Assembly (NCBI RefSeq): GCF_039519235.1
Contig: NZ_CP154351.1
Location: forward strand, 248,001 to 312,000
Source: Micrococcus sp. 2A
GTDB lineage: Bacteria > Actinomycetota > Actinomycetes > Actinomycetales > Micrococcaceae
DNA length: 64,000 bases
Direction: 5' to 3'
Below the pieces are notes generated by a model. It saw nothing but the letters and a program-made list of their open reading frames with translations. It had not been told where the DNA came from and searched no databases. This document shows, piece by piece, positions 36,556 through 47,081 of this stretch; positions within the stretch are counted from its first letter, which is position 1, and the number at the start of each line of letters is the position of its first letter. A program made the translations under genes and the position numbers.

Positions 36556-37626
36556 TCAGCGGTTCAGCAGCCCCGGGTGGAACCGCTCGGTCACCCGCGG
36601 ATGGGCGCGCGCGAAGCCCTTGAGCATGTTGGAGCCGAAGGAGGCGAGCATCGGGTTGGTCGGGTCGTCGGAGACCCCGCGGGCGTCCGCGGCCAGCTCG
36701 GCCGGGAGCTCCACCTTCTCGATCACCGCGTCCAGGCGGGGGGAGTAGAAGAACGGCACGGAGTAGCGGTCCACGCCCGGCGGCGGGGACTGCACGCGGT
36801 GGATCGTGGCCATGAGGTAGCCGTCCGTGGCCACCTCGAGCATCTCGCCGAGGTTCACCACGAGCGCGCCCGGGATCGGCTCCACCGGCAGCCACGCGTC
36901 CTGGCCGTAGGGGCGCACCTCGAGGCCGCCGACCTCGTCCTGCAGCAGGAGGGTGATGAACCCGTAGTCGGCGTGCAGCCCCACCCCCTGCGTCCCGGCC
37001 TCGGCCACGCCGCCGACGTAGTGCGCCAGCTTGGCCATCCACGCGCGGTCGCCGTCGAACGCCGCGGAGAAGTGGTCCTCGTCCAGGCCGATGGCCACGC
37101 AGAGCGCCTTGAGGAGGTCCTCGCCCACGCGGTCCATCAGCGCCGTCCACGCCATGGCGGTGCGCTCGAGCTCGGGCATGCCGGCGGGCCACTGGTTGCG
37201 GCCCTGCAGGTGCCAGAACTCCTCCCCCTCACCGATCCGCTCGGCCGGGACCGGCTCGCGGTCCGCGGAGAAGTCCAGCTGCTCGCGGGAGTCGGGGCGG
37301 CCCTGCGTCCGCTCGGCGGCGATCGCCGAGTAGCCCCGGTAGTGCGGGGACTCCTGGTTGTGCTGCGCCAGCTTCTCCGCCTCGGGGCGGGCGAAGAACT
37401 CGGCGGTCACGCGGAACAGCGCGTCCACCTGGCCGGGCTCCGCGCCGTAGCCCACGATCTGGAAGAAGCCCACGTTGTGCGCCGCGAAGCGCAGGCGCTC
37501 CAGGAACGCGGGGTCGAAGGAGCCGTCGGGCCGACGCATGGTCGACAGGTCGAGGACGGGAACCTCGAGCGGGGCGGTGCCCCGCGCATCGGCGGGGGAG
37601 GGGGTGTCGGTTGCGTGCGCGGTCAT
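36556..37626 (-). CDS. 2-oxoglutarate/Fe(II) oxygenase, isopenicillin N synthase-like
   Basis: A 356-residue non-haem iron oxygenase. Iron ligands H218 and D220 lie in GLHADYGF and the distal H276 in ATIHRVQSP; the following RYSVPFF holds the Arg-x-Ser that binds 2-oxoglutarate. The N-terminal DIOX_N domain (VPVLDLSTM, VGFFQIVGYG, FFARPEAEK) is intact. Start ATG 37626. Bacterial members often act in catabolism of small molecules; there are no biosynthetic genes around it and its substrate is unknown. Confidence 0.85.
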   Translation of the reverse strand: MTAHATDTPSPADARGTAPLEVPVLDLSTMRRPDGSFDPAFLERLRFAAHNVGFFQIVGYGAEPGQVDALFRVTAEFFARPEAEKLAQHNQESPHYRGYSAIAAERTQGRPDSREQLDFSADREPVPAERIGEGEEFWHLQGRNQWPAGMPELERTAMAWTALMDRVGEDLLKALCVAIGLDEDHFSAAFDGDRAWMAKLAHYVGGVAEAGTQGVGLHADYGFITLLLQDEVGGLEVRPYGQDAWLPVEPIPGALVVNLGEMLEVATDGYLMATIHRVQSPPPGVDRYSVPFFYSPRLDAVIEKVELPAELAADARGVSDDPTNPMLASFGSNMLKGFARAHPRVTERFHPGLLNR

Positions 37627-37712
37627 GGGCCCAGTGCACTCTCGACGCCGGCCGGCCGCCACTTCCGGTGTCGCCGTGTTGACGCCGGTGACGCCCCGTG
37701 ACGCGGACCCGC

Positions 37713-38609
37713 TCAGCCGAGGAGGTCCCGCTCCGCCCACCGCAGGAGGGACTCGCCGGCGCGCTCGTGCACGTCCTCCGCCTGGCCGACGCCGCGCTCC
37801 GCGAGGTCGGCGGCGGTGAGGACGCCGTACGCCTTCTCCGGGATCCCGTCCTCCGGGCGGACGTCCATGTGCTCCACGCGCGCGCCCATGGCGTGCAGGG
37901 CGTCCGCCATGGCGTAGTCGGAGCGGGAGTCGCCCGCGGTGATCCAGCGCTCGGGGACGGCGACGCCGTCGTCGGCCATCAAGCCCAGGCACCGCTCGAC
38001 GCCGAGGTCCTTGCCGGAGGAGGCGTGCTCCACGTCGATCGAGATGATGGTGGGGTCCACCTCGAACTCCTCGGCGAGGCCCCGCCTCTCCAGCAGGTCC
38101 TCGATCGCCTCGACGACCTCGTCGCGCACCCGGGTGAACTCGGCGTCGTCCGCGCCCACCTCCTCCTCGAGGGAGACCATGACCAGCTTCGTCCGGTCGG
38201 CGAACATGACGTCCTCGTCCCGCTCCTCGTTCACGGCCCACATCGCCTCGCGCAGCTCGGGGTCGATCGCCATGTCCGGATCGGTGCGGACCCAGTTCGG
38301 GACGGGGGCGTCGACGCTCACCTCGGGCAGCTCGCGCTCGGGGACGGCGGAGAAGGGGAACCACACGGCGCCCTTCTCGCAGACGGCGTAGAACGGCGCG
38401 TCGTCGGGAAGCCCCGCCGCCCGCAGCGGGGCGATCACGCTGTGCAGGAGGAAGTCGGCGGAGCGGCCCGTGTTGAAGCCGATCGGCACGCGCCGCTGGG
38501 CGAGCCGTGCGAGGGTGGTGATGATCCCCTCCGGCACGGTGCGGGTCTCGGTGGAGGCCAGGGGACCGTCCACGTCCAGCAGGAGTCCGAGGGGGGAGGG
38601 GGCGCTCAT
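37713..38609 (-). CDS. HAD-superfamily hydrolase
   Basis: A 298-residue phosphatase-like protein. Motif I is LLLDVDGPLAST, motif II is GFNTGRSADFL, a central cap follows, and motif IV is ITAGDSRSDYAMADALHAMG. The fold is closest to the Cof/SPP-like HAD type. A lysine for motif III is in SSGKDLGVERCLGL. The substrate is unknown. It starts at ATG 38609, six bases after TAGGCT, so probably leaderless. Confidence 0.78.
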   Translation of the reverse strand: MSAPSPLGLLLDVDGPLASTETRTVPEGIITTLARLAQRRVPIGFNTGRSADFLLHSVIAPLRAAGLPDDAPFYAVCEKGAVWFPFSAVPERELPEVSVDAPVPNWVRTDPDMAIDPELREAMWAVNEERDEDVMFADRTKLVMVSLEEEVGADDAEFTRVRDEVVEAIEDLLERRGLAEEFEVDPTIISIDVEHASSGKDLGVERCLGLMADDGVAVPERWITAGDSRSDYAMADALHAMGARVEHMDVRPEDGIPEKAYGVLTAADLAERGVGQAEDVHERAGESLLRWAERDLLG

Positions 38610-38615
38610 GCCCCC

Positions 38616-38621
38616 AGCCTA
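38616..38621 (-). promoter_or_regulatory. -10 box (TAGGCT) of leaderless HAD gene
   Basis: TAGGCT on the minus strand ends six bases before ATG 38609; there is no purine-rich ribosome site. Confidence 0.5.
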
Positions 38622-38753
38622 GGCGGGGCGCGGGGGTGGGAGGCCAGACGGCGTGGGAGAGGCACCTGACGGAGGCCGCTCCGGGTTGGCTACGCTGACC
38701 ACGAACGGCATCCGCATGCGCGGGCGCCATCCGACCCCGACCTGGGAGAGACC

Positions 38754-39671
38754 ATGAGCACCGCCGCCCCCGGCCAGCCCCCCGCCCCGCACTCCGCCCA
38801 CGCGGCCACCGCCCGCGCCGACCGGAGCGTCGACCTGGGCCGGACCTCCCGCGGCCGTCAGGCGGTCATGCTGCTGGTCGTCCTCGCCTCCCTCGTGGCC
38901 GCCTTCCTCGGCTCCGGGGCGTTCCTCCGCGACGCGACCGGCGGCTGGTTCACCGACGACGGCTCCTGGCTCTCCCCGTCCCGCCCCGCCCTGTGGCTGT
39001 GGGCCCTGGTGGGACTGGGGCTGCTCGCCTCTGCGCTGTGGCAGTTCCTGCCCGCCGCGCAGACCGTGCGCCACGACCGCCTGCGCCCGTGGATCATGGC
39101 GAGCGCCGTGCTCGGCGCCGCGTGGATCTGGACGATCCACGCCGCCTGGCTCCTGGTGAGCGTCGTCGTCGCGCTGCTCCTCGTGGCCGTGCTGTTCCGG
39201 GTCCTCACGCTCCTGGAGTCGGGCCATCCCCGCACCGTGGCCGAGCGCGTCCTCGTGGACGGCGTGCAGGGGCTGCACCTCGGCTGGGCCACGTTCCTCC
39301 TCGTCGCGAGCCTCGCGGCGTGGCTCACCTCCGCCGGCTGGGCCGCGGGGCTCATGCCCACCACGTGGGCGCAGACCCTGATCGTGGTCGCCGCGATCGT
39401 GGGCCTCTTCACCGCCGTGTACGACGGCGGCCGGCTGACCCCGGCGCTCGCCCTCGCCTGGGGGCTCCTGTGGGTGGGCGTGGGCCGCTCGGACGGCGCC
39501 GGCCTGTTCTCCGGCGCGGTGGCGGTGACGGCGTGGGGCGCGGCCGTGATCGTCCTGCTCGGGTGGGTCGCCTCCCTCCTGCTGTCCCACGTGTCCGCGA
39601 CGGGTGAGGCGCGCGACCTCGTCCTCGACGCCATCGACGGCGGCGACGACCCGATCGATGGCCGCCGCTGA
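38754..39671 (+). CDS. Multi-span membrane protein of unknown function
   Basis: A 305-residue protein with a GGGAGAG ribosome site. About eight hydrophobic segments, among them VMLLVVLASLVAAFLGSGAF, LWLWALVGLGLLASALW, AWLLVSVVVALLLVAVLF and GAAVIVLLGWVASLLLS. The N terminus is Ala/Pro-rich. I recognise no transporter or enzyme motif. A -10 box TACGCT precedes it. Ends shortly before the thermonuclease gene. Confidence 0.65.
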   Translation: MSTAAPGQPPAPHSAHAATARADRSVDLGRTSRGRQAVMLLVVLASLVAAFLGSGAFLRDATGGWFTDDGSWLSPSRPALWLWALVGLGLLASALWQFLPAAQTVRHDRLRPWIMASAVLGAAWIWTIHAAWLLVSVVVALLLVAVLFRVLTLLESGHPRTVAERVLVDGVQGLHLGWATFLLVASLAAWLTSAGWAAGLMPTTWAQTLIVVAAIVGLFTAVYDGGRLTPALALAWGLLWVGVGRSDGAGLFSGAVAVTAWGAAVIVLLGWVASLLLSHVSATGEARDLVLDAIDGGDDPIDGRR

Positions 39672-39806
39672 CTCTGGACCCGACCGGAGACGGCAGGGGC
39701 GTGCCACACGAGAATCCGGTGCAATGACCGTGGGAGGATGACTCCGACGGAGGGCCCCGCCGCACGGCGGGGCCCTCGCCCGTCCCCACCACCGTCAGGA
39801 GCCCCC

Positions 39807-41270
39807 GTGACCCCTCTCCGTCCTCTGCGCACCGGACTCGCCGCCGCCTCCGCAGCCCTCGCCCTCGTCGGCTGCACCGCCTCCGATCCGTCGCCCGCGA
39901 GCGGTCCGCCGTCCGCCGCGGGCACCAGCGGCGCCGCCGTCCATCCCGCGGCGGAGGTGTCGCCCTCCACCGCGCCCTCCGATGCCGTGGAGGGCGACGC
40001 GGCGGTGGTCGTCCGGGTGGTCGACGGCGACACCGTCGACGTGCGCAAGGACGGCGAGGCCGCCGTCACCCGGGTCCGCCTCCTGAACATCGACACCCCC
40101 GAGACGAAGCACCCGAGCAAGGCGGTGCAGTGCAGGGGCCCGGAGGCCGCCGCGCTCCTCGAGTCCCTCCTGGAGGAGGGGGACCACGTCACCCTCCAGT
40201 ACGACGAGGAGCGCTACGACAGGTTCCACCGCACGCTGGCCGGCGTGTTCGAGGGCGCCACGCTCGTGAACGCGGAGATCGCGCGAGCCGGCCTGGGCGT
40301 GCCCGTGGTGTTCGAGCCGAACCGTCGCTTCTACGACGAGGTGCTCGCCGCCTGGAACGAGGCGGAGGAGGACGGCGCCGGGCTGAACCAGCCGGGCCTG
40401 GACTGCTCCCTGCCGGTCATGGCCGAGCAGGCACCGGCGGGAGCGGAGCCCGCGGAGGGCGTGCTCGAGGAGCTCGCACTGGCGTACGTGGGCGCCGCGT
40501 CCGGTGAGCAGGCCTGGATGAGCGCCCTCTACCCGGACGTGCTCTCCCGTGTGAAGCACCTCGTCTCCACCGGCACGTCGAGCGCTGGGGAGGGCGCCGG
40601 CCGGGACGAGGCGCCGACGGCGAGCGCGGCTCCGGAGCAGCGGGCCGAGGGTCAGCGTGCCGCGGAGGGCCGTGCCGCCGAGCAGCGGGCCGAGGAGGAG
40701 CGGGCAGCCGAGCAGCGGGCGGCACAGCAGCGCGAGGCCGAGCAGCGGGAGGCTGCCCGGAAGCGCGAGGCGGCCGCAGCGTCGGCCCGGGCTGCTGAGG
40801 CCGAGGCCGAGGAGAGGGCCGCTGCCGCGCGTCGCGCCGCAGAGGAGAAGGCGGCCGAGACCGCGCCCCGGAACGTCGCGGGCACGTCCGGCGGATCCAG
40901 CTCGGGGTCCTCGTCCTCCGGCCGGCCCTCCGGCGGGACGTCCAGCAAAGCGCCGAACCGCTGCTACGCCCCGGGCGGCGAGACCTTCGTCTACTGCGAC
41001 GAGGAGGGGTCCTCGGGTTCAGGCGGTTCAGGCGGTTCAGGCGGCTCGGGATCGGGGTCGGGGTCGGGGTCGTCGGGCTCCGCAGCGGGCGCCGGCGGTC
41101 CGGTGGCCGGCAGCGGCGGCGTCTGCCCGGACGGCTACCCGGTCAAGGTGAGCAGCTCGGGCAAGTACCACGTGCCCGGCGGAGAGCACTACGACCAGAC
41201 GAGCGCGAAGAACTGCTACGTGTCGACCTCGGCCGCAGCGGCGGCCGGCTTCATCGCCTCCCAGCGCTGA
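39807..41270 (+). CDS. Thermonuclease-family lipoprotein with coiled coil and sunset domain
   Basis: A 487-residue lipoprotein (lipobox LVGC) starting at GTG 39807 after CAGGAG. Residues about 65-200 are a staphylococcal-nuclease-like domain: VVDGDTVDV, VRLLNIDTPETKHPSKAVQC and DRFHRTLAGVFEG. Residues about 280-355 form an E/A/R coiled coil of AEQRAAEE-type repeats; a Gly/Ser linker follows. The end (about 436-487, CPDGYPVKVSSSGKYHVPGG and TSAKNCYVSTSAAAAAGF) is a sunset domain. It probably cuts extracellular nucleic acid at the cell surface. Confidence 0.82.
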   Translation: MTPLRPLRTGLAAASAALALVGCTASDPSPASGPPSAAGTSGAAVHPAAEVSPSTAPSDAVEGDAAVVVRVVDGDTVDVRKDGEAAVTRVRLLNIDTPETKHPSKAVQCRGPEAAALLESLLEEGDHVTLQYDEERYDRFHRTLAGVFEGATLVNAEIARAGLGVPVVFEPNRRFYDEVLAAWNEAEEDGAGLNQPGLDCSLPVMAEQAPAGAEPAEGVLEELALAYVGAASGEQAWMSALYPDVLSRVKHLVSTGTSSAGEGAGRDEAPTASAAPEQRAEGQRAAEGRAAEQRAEEERAAEQRAAQQREAEQREAARKREAAAASARAAEAEAEERAAAARRAAEEKAAETAPRNVAGTSGGSSSGSSSSGRPSGGTSSKAPNRCYAPGGETFVYCDEEGSSGSGGSGGSGGSGSGSGSGSSGSAAGAGGPVAGSGGVCPDGYPVKVSSSGKYHVPGGEHYDQTSAKNCYVSTSAAAAAGFIASQR

Positions 41271-41319
41271 GGCCGTGAGCCTCCTCGCAGAGGAGGCCCC
41301 CCGGCCTCGGCCGCGAGGA

Positions 41320-41362
41320 GACGAACGGGCGCCCACCTCGATGAGGTGGGCGCCCGTTCGTC
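41320..41362. terminator. 20-bp perfect hairpin between convergent genes
   Basis: Arms 41320-41339 and 41343-41362 are exact complements around a 3-base loop, between the thermonuclease and the YihY/BrkB gene. Confidence 0.75.
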
Positions 41363-41380
41363 GTGCCGGGGACGTGAGGC

Positions 41381-42517
41381 TCAGGACGTGGCGTGGCGGG
41401 GGCCGGAGCCGCCGTCAGAGGTGTCCGGGGCGTCCTCGTGGGCGGCCCGCAGCTCGTAGCCCTTCTCCTCCAGCTCCTCCTGCTTCTCCACCTTCTTCAC
41501 CAGGGCGTCGGTGTCCTTGGGGGGCAGGCGCACGGCCTTCTCGGCGGGCATGCCGGCGGTCAGCTGCTTGGCGCGCTCCACCTCGGTGTCGATCTCCGCG
41601 CCGAGCAGCAGCACGATGTTGAAGATCCACAGCGCGAAGAGCAGGGCCATGATGCCGCCGATCGCGCCGTAGGCGCTGTAGCCGGCGAACTGCGTGAGGT
41701 ACACGGACAGCGCGACGGCGGCGAGGGCCAAGCCGACGAGCGCGAAGACGTTGCCCGGGCCGAACATGTGGAAGCTCGGCTTCTTCACGTTCGGGGTGGT
41801 GTAGTACAGGGTCGCGATGAGCAGGAGCAGCAGCACGATGACCACGGGCCACTTCACCCAGGCCCAGATCGGCAGGAAGGTGTCGAGCAGGAAGTCCACC
41901 ACGCCGCCCAGGCCGAGCGGCTGGGCGATCGGGGCGAGGAAGCCCTCGACGAGCGACTTGTTGAGGGCCAGGGAGATCAGCACGAGCACGATGCCCACGA
42001 TCAGGATGAGCGTGGTGAGGAGGTTGGTGAGGGTCAGCTTGACGAAGCCGCGCCCCTCCTCGTAGTTGTAGACCTGGTTCATGCTGCGGTTGAACGCCTT
42101 CACGTACGCGGAGGCGGACCACAGGGCGGTCAGGATGCCGATCACCAGGGCGATGATGCCGCCGGTCGCCTGGTTGCTCATGGTGGTGATCATGTCCGTC
42201 ACCATGGGCTCGTACTCGACGGGCACCGCGCCGGCGATCTGGTTGATCAGGTCGTCCACGGACTGGCGGTTGTTGGAGAGGACGAGGCTGAGGATGGAGA
42301 AGATCGCGAGCAGGGACGGGGCCAGCGAGAGCACCATGAAGTAGGTGAGCTTCGCGGCGAGGTCTGTGCCGCCGTCGTTGCCGAACTCCTTGAGGGCACG
42401 GGTGAGGGCGTACTTCCAGCCCTTGCCGTCCAGCTTGACGTCCTTCAGGCGCTCCGTGCGCTCCTCCGGGTCGATCCTCGCGCCCTCGAGGGTCGCGTCG
42501 ACGGGGTGAATGGCCAC
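41381..42517 (-). CDS. YihY/virulence factor BrkB family membrane protein
   Basis: A 378-residue inner-membrane protein with six spans. LTYFMVLSLAPSLLAIFSIL, GILTALWSASAYVKAFNRSMN, YNYEEGRGFVKLTLTNLLTT and GAIGGIMALLFALWIFNIVL are family marks. These proteins were once called ribonuclease BN in error; their function is still unsettled. Charged cytoplasmic tails at both ends. Start ATG 42517 with GGAAGGACC upstream and a -10 box TACTGT at 42556-42561. Confidence 0.9.
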   Translation of the reverse strand: MAIHPVDATLEGARIDPEERTERLKDVKLDGKGWKYALTRALKEFGNDGGTDLAAKLTYFMVLSLAPSLLAIFSILSLVLSNNRQSVDDLINQIAGAVPVEYEPMVTDMITTMSNQATGGIIALVIGILTALWSASAYVKAFNRSMNQVYNYEEGRGFVKLTLTNLLTTLILIVGIVLVLISLALNKSLVEGFLAPIAQPLGLGGVVDFLLDTFLPIWAWVKWPVVIVLLLLLIATLYYTTPNVKKPSFHMFGPGNVFALVGLALAAVALSVYLTQFAGYSAYGAIGGIMALLFALWIFNIVLLLGAEIDTEVERAKQLTAGMPAEKAVRLPPKDTDALVKKVEKQEELEEKGYELRAAHEDAPDTSDGGSGPRHATS

Positions 42518-42598
42518 GGTGGGTCCTTCCGCATGACAGGTCAGGGGTCGCGCCCACAGTAGCCGACCCGGGCCGTCAGAGCCCGGGCCGGGGACCCG

Positions 42599-44020
<1,422 letters not shown>

Positions 44021-44164
44021 GCCGGGGACTCCTTGGTTGCCGGGACGGGGCCCGGGATGTGGGGCGCTCCGCGGGAGGCGTCCGGCGCGTCGGTCCGGGC
44101 TCACCGGAGGACGGGCGCCGTGGTCGACCCTCCTGTGCCGTCCAGCGTAGGGGCAGACCGGGCC

Positions 44165-45088
44165 TCAGAGCACGTTGTCGGGGCTCTCCTCCACGGTGGC
44201 GGCGGCCCGGAAGGCGGCCAGGTCGCGCAGGTAGTCGGCGGCGCCCGTGAAGTCGGGGCGGGGGGCGTTCGCCCTCAGCATGACGGCCCGCAGCGGCTCG
44301 AGGCTCCGGCTCAGGGGCACCACGTCCTCGCACCCCTCGGCGTCGGCGAGGGCGCGCAGCTGCCACCACGTCGGGGCCATGAGGTTCACCGCTCCCGCCC
44401 GGAAGCGCTCGAGCAGCGCCGCGGGGGTGGCCCAGCAGTGATGGGCGGCCTCGGTCGAGACCCGCTCGGGGGACTGGCCCGCGGGCAGGCGGACCACGAA
44501 GAAGAAGGTGTCGTAGCGCCGCGCGCCGCCGGGCGGCGTGATCCAGCGCGACCACGGGACGAGCGCCCCGACGTCGGGGGCGAGGCCCTCGTGCGCCAGG
44601 AACGCGCCGAAGTCCACCTCGTGGCGCTCCACCTGCGCGCGCAGCTCAGCAGGGAGCGCGGCCACGCGCTGCGCGTCCACCGGGACGCCGGTGGCCGCGT
44701 CCCGGGCCAGGAGCACGCCCACCTCCTCGAAGGTCTCCCGCACGACGGCGGCCAGCAGGCGCCCGGCGGCGCGCTCCGGGGCGAGGTCCCAGAGGGTGCT
44801 CCGCGCGCCCTCCGGCTCCCCGGGCAGGCCGAGCCTGTCCGCCCACCCCGCGAGGTCGACCCCGTCCCACAGGGCGGGCGGCAGCTCGTCGGCCGGGTCC
44901 ACCCGTCCGCCGGGGAAGGCCGTGGCGTGCGCGCTGAAGGCCATGGTGGCGGCGCGCTGGAGGGCGAACACCTCGAGGCCGCCCTCCTCGCCCGGGCGCA
45001 CCAGGAGGAGGGAGGACGCCGGGCGGGCGGGCGCATCGAGGGGCGGAGTGCCCTCGTGGGGGGTGCGGGGCGGGTGGGAGGCTGTCAC
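44165..45088 (-). CDS. NUDIX hydrolase, NUDT19-like
   Basis: A 307-residue protein. The region MAFSAHATAFPGGRVDPADE opens the NUDIX fold, and RETFEEVGVLLA is the core of the NUDIX helix (RExxEExG) with an insertion of about 50 residues between the G and RE parts, as in NUDT19-type coenzyme-A hydrolases. The substrate may be CoA or acyl-CoA. Start is taken as GTG 45088, seven bases after TAGTGT; GTG 45091 is an alternative. Divergent from etfB. Confidence 0.78.
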   Translation of the reverse strand: MTASHPPRTPHEGTPPLDAPARPASSLLLVRPGEEGGLEVFALQRAATMAFSAHATAFPGGRVDPADELPPALWDGVDLAGWADRLGLPGEPEGARSTLWDLAPERAAGRLLAAVVRETFEEVGVLLARDAATGVPVDAQRVAALPAELRAQVERHEVDFGAFLAHEGLAPDVGALVPWSRWITPPGGARRYDTFFFVVRLPAGQSPERVSTEAAHHCWATPAALLERFRAGAVNLMAPTWWQLRALADAEGCEDVVPLSRSLEPLRAVMLRANAPRPDFTGAADYLRDLAAFRAAATVEESPDNVL

Positions 45089-45095
45089 CACCGTC

Positions 45096-45101
45096 ACACT
45101 A
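45096..45101 (-). promoter_or_regulatory. -10 box (TAGTGT) of leaderless NUDIX gene
   Basis: TAGTGT on the minus strand ends seven bases before GTG 45088. The opposite-strand TAGCGT at 45118-45123 probably serves etfB. Confidence 0.45.
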
Positions 45102-45212
45102 GTCAACCGGGGTTGTGTAGCGTGAGCCCTGCATGCCGTGCGCGCCACGAGCAGGGCCTCATCCCGCTCGGCGTCACGCGGCCCCGAGCGGAGATTCGAG
45201 GAGGAGTCACCC

Positions 45213-45995
45213 GTGAAGATCGTGGTGCTGGTCAAGCAGGTGCCGGACACGTGGCAGGAGCGTGAGCTGAGCCTGGAGACTGGTTGGGTGGTGCGCGACG
45301 GCGCGGCCGAGCCCGTGCCGGACGAGATCAGCGAGCGCGTCATGGAGGTCGCCCTGGGCTGGCGGGACGCCGGAGCTGACGTCGAGATCGTGGCCTTGAC
45401 GGTGGGCCCCGAGGACTCCTCGAAGACGCTGCGCAAGATGCTGGCCATGGGGGCGGACTCCGCCGTGCAGATCACCGACGACGCCCTCGTCGGCTCGGAC
45501 GCCGTGGAGACGGCCCGCGTGATCGCCGCGGCCGTCGAGAAGGAAGGCGCCGACCTCGTGCTCGCCGGCACGCTGTCCACGGACGGCGGCACCGGCGTGG
45601 TGCCGGCCATGGTCGCCGAGCTCCTGGACCGGCCCTACCTGCCGCATGCTGAGGCCCCCGAGTTGGTCGACGGCGAGCTGACCGGCACCGTGGCGACCTC
45701 GGACGCGGACGTGCGCGCCGCCGTCGCCCTGCCCGCCGTGGCGAGCCTGACGGAGAAGACCGCGGAGCCACGGTTCCCGAACTTCAAGAACATCATGGCG
45801 GCCAAGAAGAAGCCGCTCACCGTGCTGTCCCTGGCCGACCTCGGCATCGCCGCGGGCCCGGCCCAGGCCGCCTACCGCTCCGTGATGGTCTCGGCGGACA
45901 CGCGCCCCGAGCGTGCCGCGGGCGAGAAGATCACCGACGACGGCACCGCCGCCGAGCGGCTGGTGGAGTTCCTCGCGGGTCGGGGGCTCGTGTGA
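45213..45995 (+). CDS. etfB: Electron transfer flavoprotein subunit beta
   Basis: A 260-residue subunit that binds AMP and pairs with EtfA to carry electrons from acyl-CoA dehydrogenases to the quinone pool. [19 protein letters not shown] opens the protein; [20 protein letters not shown] and [18 protein letters not shown] are family marks. GTG 45213 has a strong GAGGAGGAG site. etfA follows with a short gap. Confidence 0.94.
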   Translation: MKIVVLVKQVPDTWQERELSLETGWVVRDGAAEPVPDEISERVMEVALGWRDAGADVEIVALTVGPEDSSKTLRKMLAMGADSAVQITDDALVGSDAVETARVIAAAVEKEGADLVLAGTLSTDGGTGVVPAMVAELLDRPYLPHAEAPELVDGELTGTVATSDADVRAAVALPAVASLTEKTAEPRFPNFKNIMAAKKKPLTVLSLADLGIAAGPAQAAYRSVMVSADTRPERAAGEKITDDGTAAERLVEFLAGRGLV

Positions 45996-46018
45996 GCGCG
46001 AACGTGGAGGAGACCGAG

Positions 46019-47029
46019 ATGACGACGCAGACCGATGCCGCGAACAGCGGTCAGACCGTGCTGGTGCACGCCGAGATCGGCGCGGACGGCGCGCTCCGCC
46101 CGGTCGTGGCCGAGCTGCTCGGCGCCGCCGCCACCGTGGGCGTGCCCGAGGCCGTCCTCGTGACCGGCGCGGAGGGCAGGGACGCCGCCGTCGCCCGTCT
46201 GGGGGAGTACGGCGCCACACGCGTCCACGTCCTTGTGGCCGACGACGCCGCCACCACCCTGGGTGACGCGGCCGTGCAGGCCCTGACGGCCGTGACCGCC
46301 CGCACCGCGCCCGTGGCCGTGCTGCTCTCCGGCAGCCCGGAGTCCCGCGCGGTGGCCGGCCGTCTGTCCGTTCGGGCCCGCGGCCCCGTGTGCGCGGACG
46401 CCGTGGGGCTGCGGTGGGCCGACGATGAGGTCATCGCCCGCCACTCCGTGTTCGGCGGCGACTACCTCAGCGAGTCCACCGGCGAGGGCGGCCCCCGGAT
46501 CATCACCATGCGCCCCGGCGCCGTCGCGGACCGGGCCCCGGCCGTCGAGGCGCCCGAGGTCGTGGAGCTGGCCGCCGCCGAGCTGGGCCCGGTGACCGCC
46601 GGCGCCCGGGTGCTCGAGGTGAGCGCCCGGACGCAGAACTCCGCCCGCCCGCCCCTGCGCGGTGCGAAGACCGTCGTTGCCGGCGGCCGCGGTGTGGGAT
46701 CCGAGGAGGGCTTCGCGATCATCGAGCAGCTCGCCGACGAGCTCGGCGCCGCCGTGGGCGCCTCACGCGCCGCCGTGGACTCCGGCTACACCGCGGCCGA
46801 CCGCCAGGTGGGTCAGACCGGCGTGATCGTGTCCCCGAACCTGTACATCGCCCTGGGCATCTCCGGAGCCATCCAGCACCTGGCCGGCATGAAGACCGCC
46901 AAGACCATCGTGGCGATCGACAAGAACGAGGACGCCGAGATCTTCGAGCACGCCGACTTCGGTGTGGTCGGGGACATCTTCCAGGTGGTCCCGCAGGTCA
47001 TCGAGCAGCTGCGCACCCGCCGCGGCTGA
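46019..47029 (+). CDS. etfA: Electron transfer flavoprotein subunit alpha
   Basis: The FAD-binding subunit, 336 residues. The C-terminal domain shows [40 protein letters not shown] and [14 protein letters not shown], the FAD site. Start is ATG 46019 after GGAGGAG; GTG 45992 overlaps the etfB stop but lacks a ribosome site. It would serve the valine and fatty-acid pathways. A 12-bp hairpin separates it from the next gene. Confidence 0.94.
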   Translation: MTTQTDAANSGQTVLVHAEIGADGALRPVVAELLGAAATVGVPEAVLVTGAEGRDAAVARLGEYGATRVHVLVADDAATTLGDAAVQALTAVTARTAPVAVLLSGSPESRAVAGRLSVRARGPVCADAVGLRWADDEVIARHSVFGGDYLSESTGEGGPRIITMRPGAVADRAPAVEAPEVVELAAAELGPVTAGARVLEVSARTQNSARPPLRGAKTVVAGGRGVGSEEGFAIIEQLADELGAAVGASRAAVDSGYTAADRQVGQTGVIVSPNLYIALGISGAIQHLAGMKTAKTIVAIDKNEDAEIFEHADFGVVGDIFQVVPQVIEQLRTRRG

Positions 47030-47037
47030 ACCGGTGC

Positions 47038-47064
47038 GGGCGCGGTCCGCCTCGGACCGCGCCC
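47038..47064 (+). terminator. Hairpin between etfA and cytochrome-b-like gene
   Basis: Perfect 12-bp stem (47038-47049 with 47053-47064), 3-base loop, within a 52-base gap. It may lower rather than abolish read-through. Confidence 0.55.
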
Positions 47065-47081
47065 CTCGGACGAGGAGAAGC

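Noticed and set aside
41381..42517. Ribonuclease BN
   Set aside because: The old name for YihY/BrkB proteins; the sequence is a six-span membrane protein without a nuclease motif.
45133..45216. 27-codon frame after TAGCGT overlapping the etfB start (GTGA)
   Set aside because: etfB has its own strong GAGGAGGAG site, so coupling is unnecessary, and the overlap frame could be chance.
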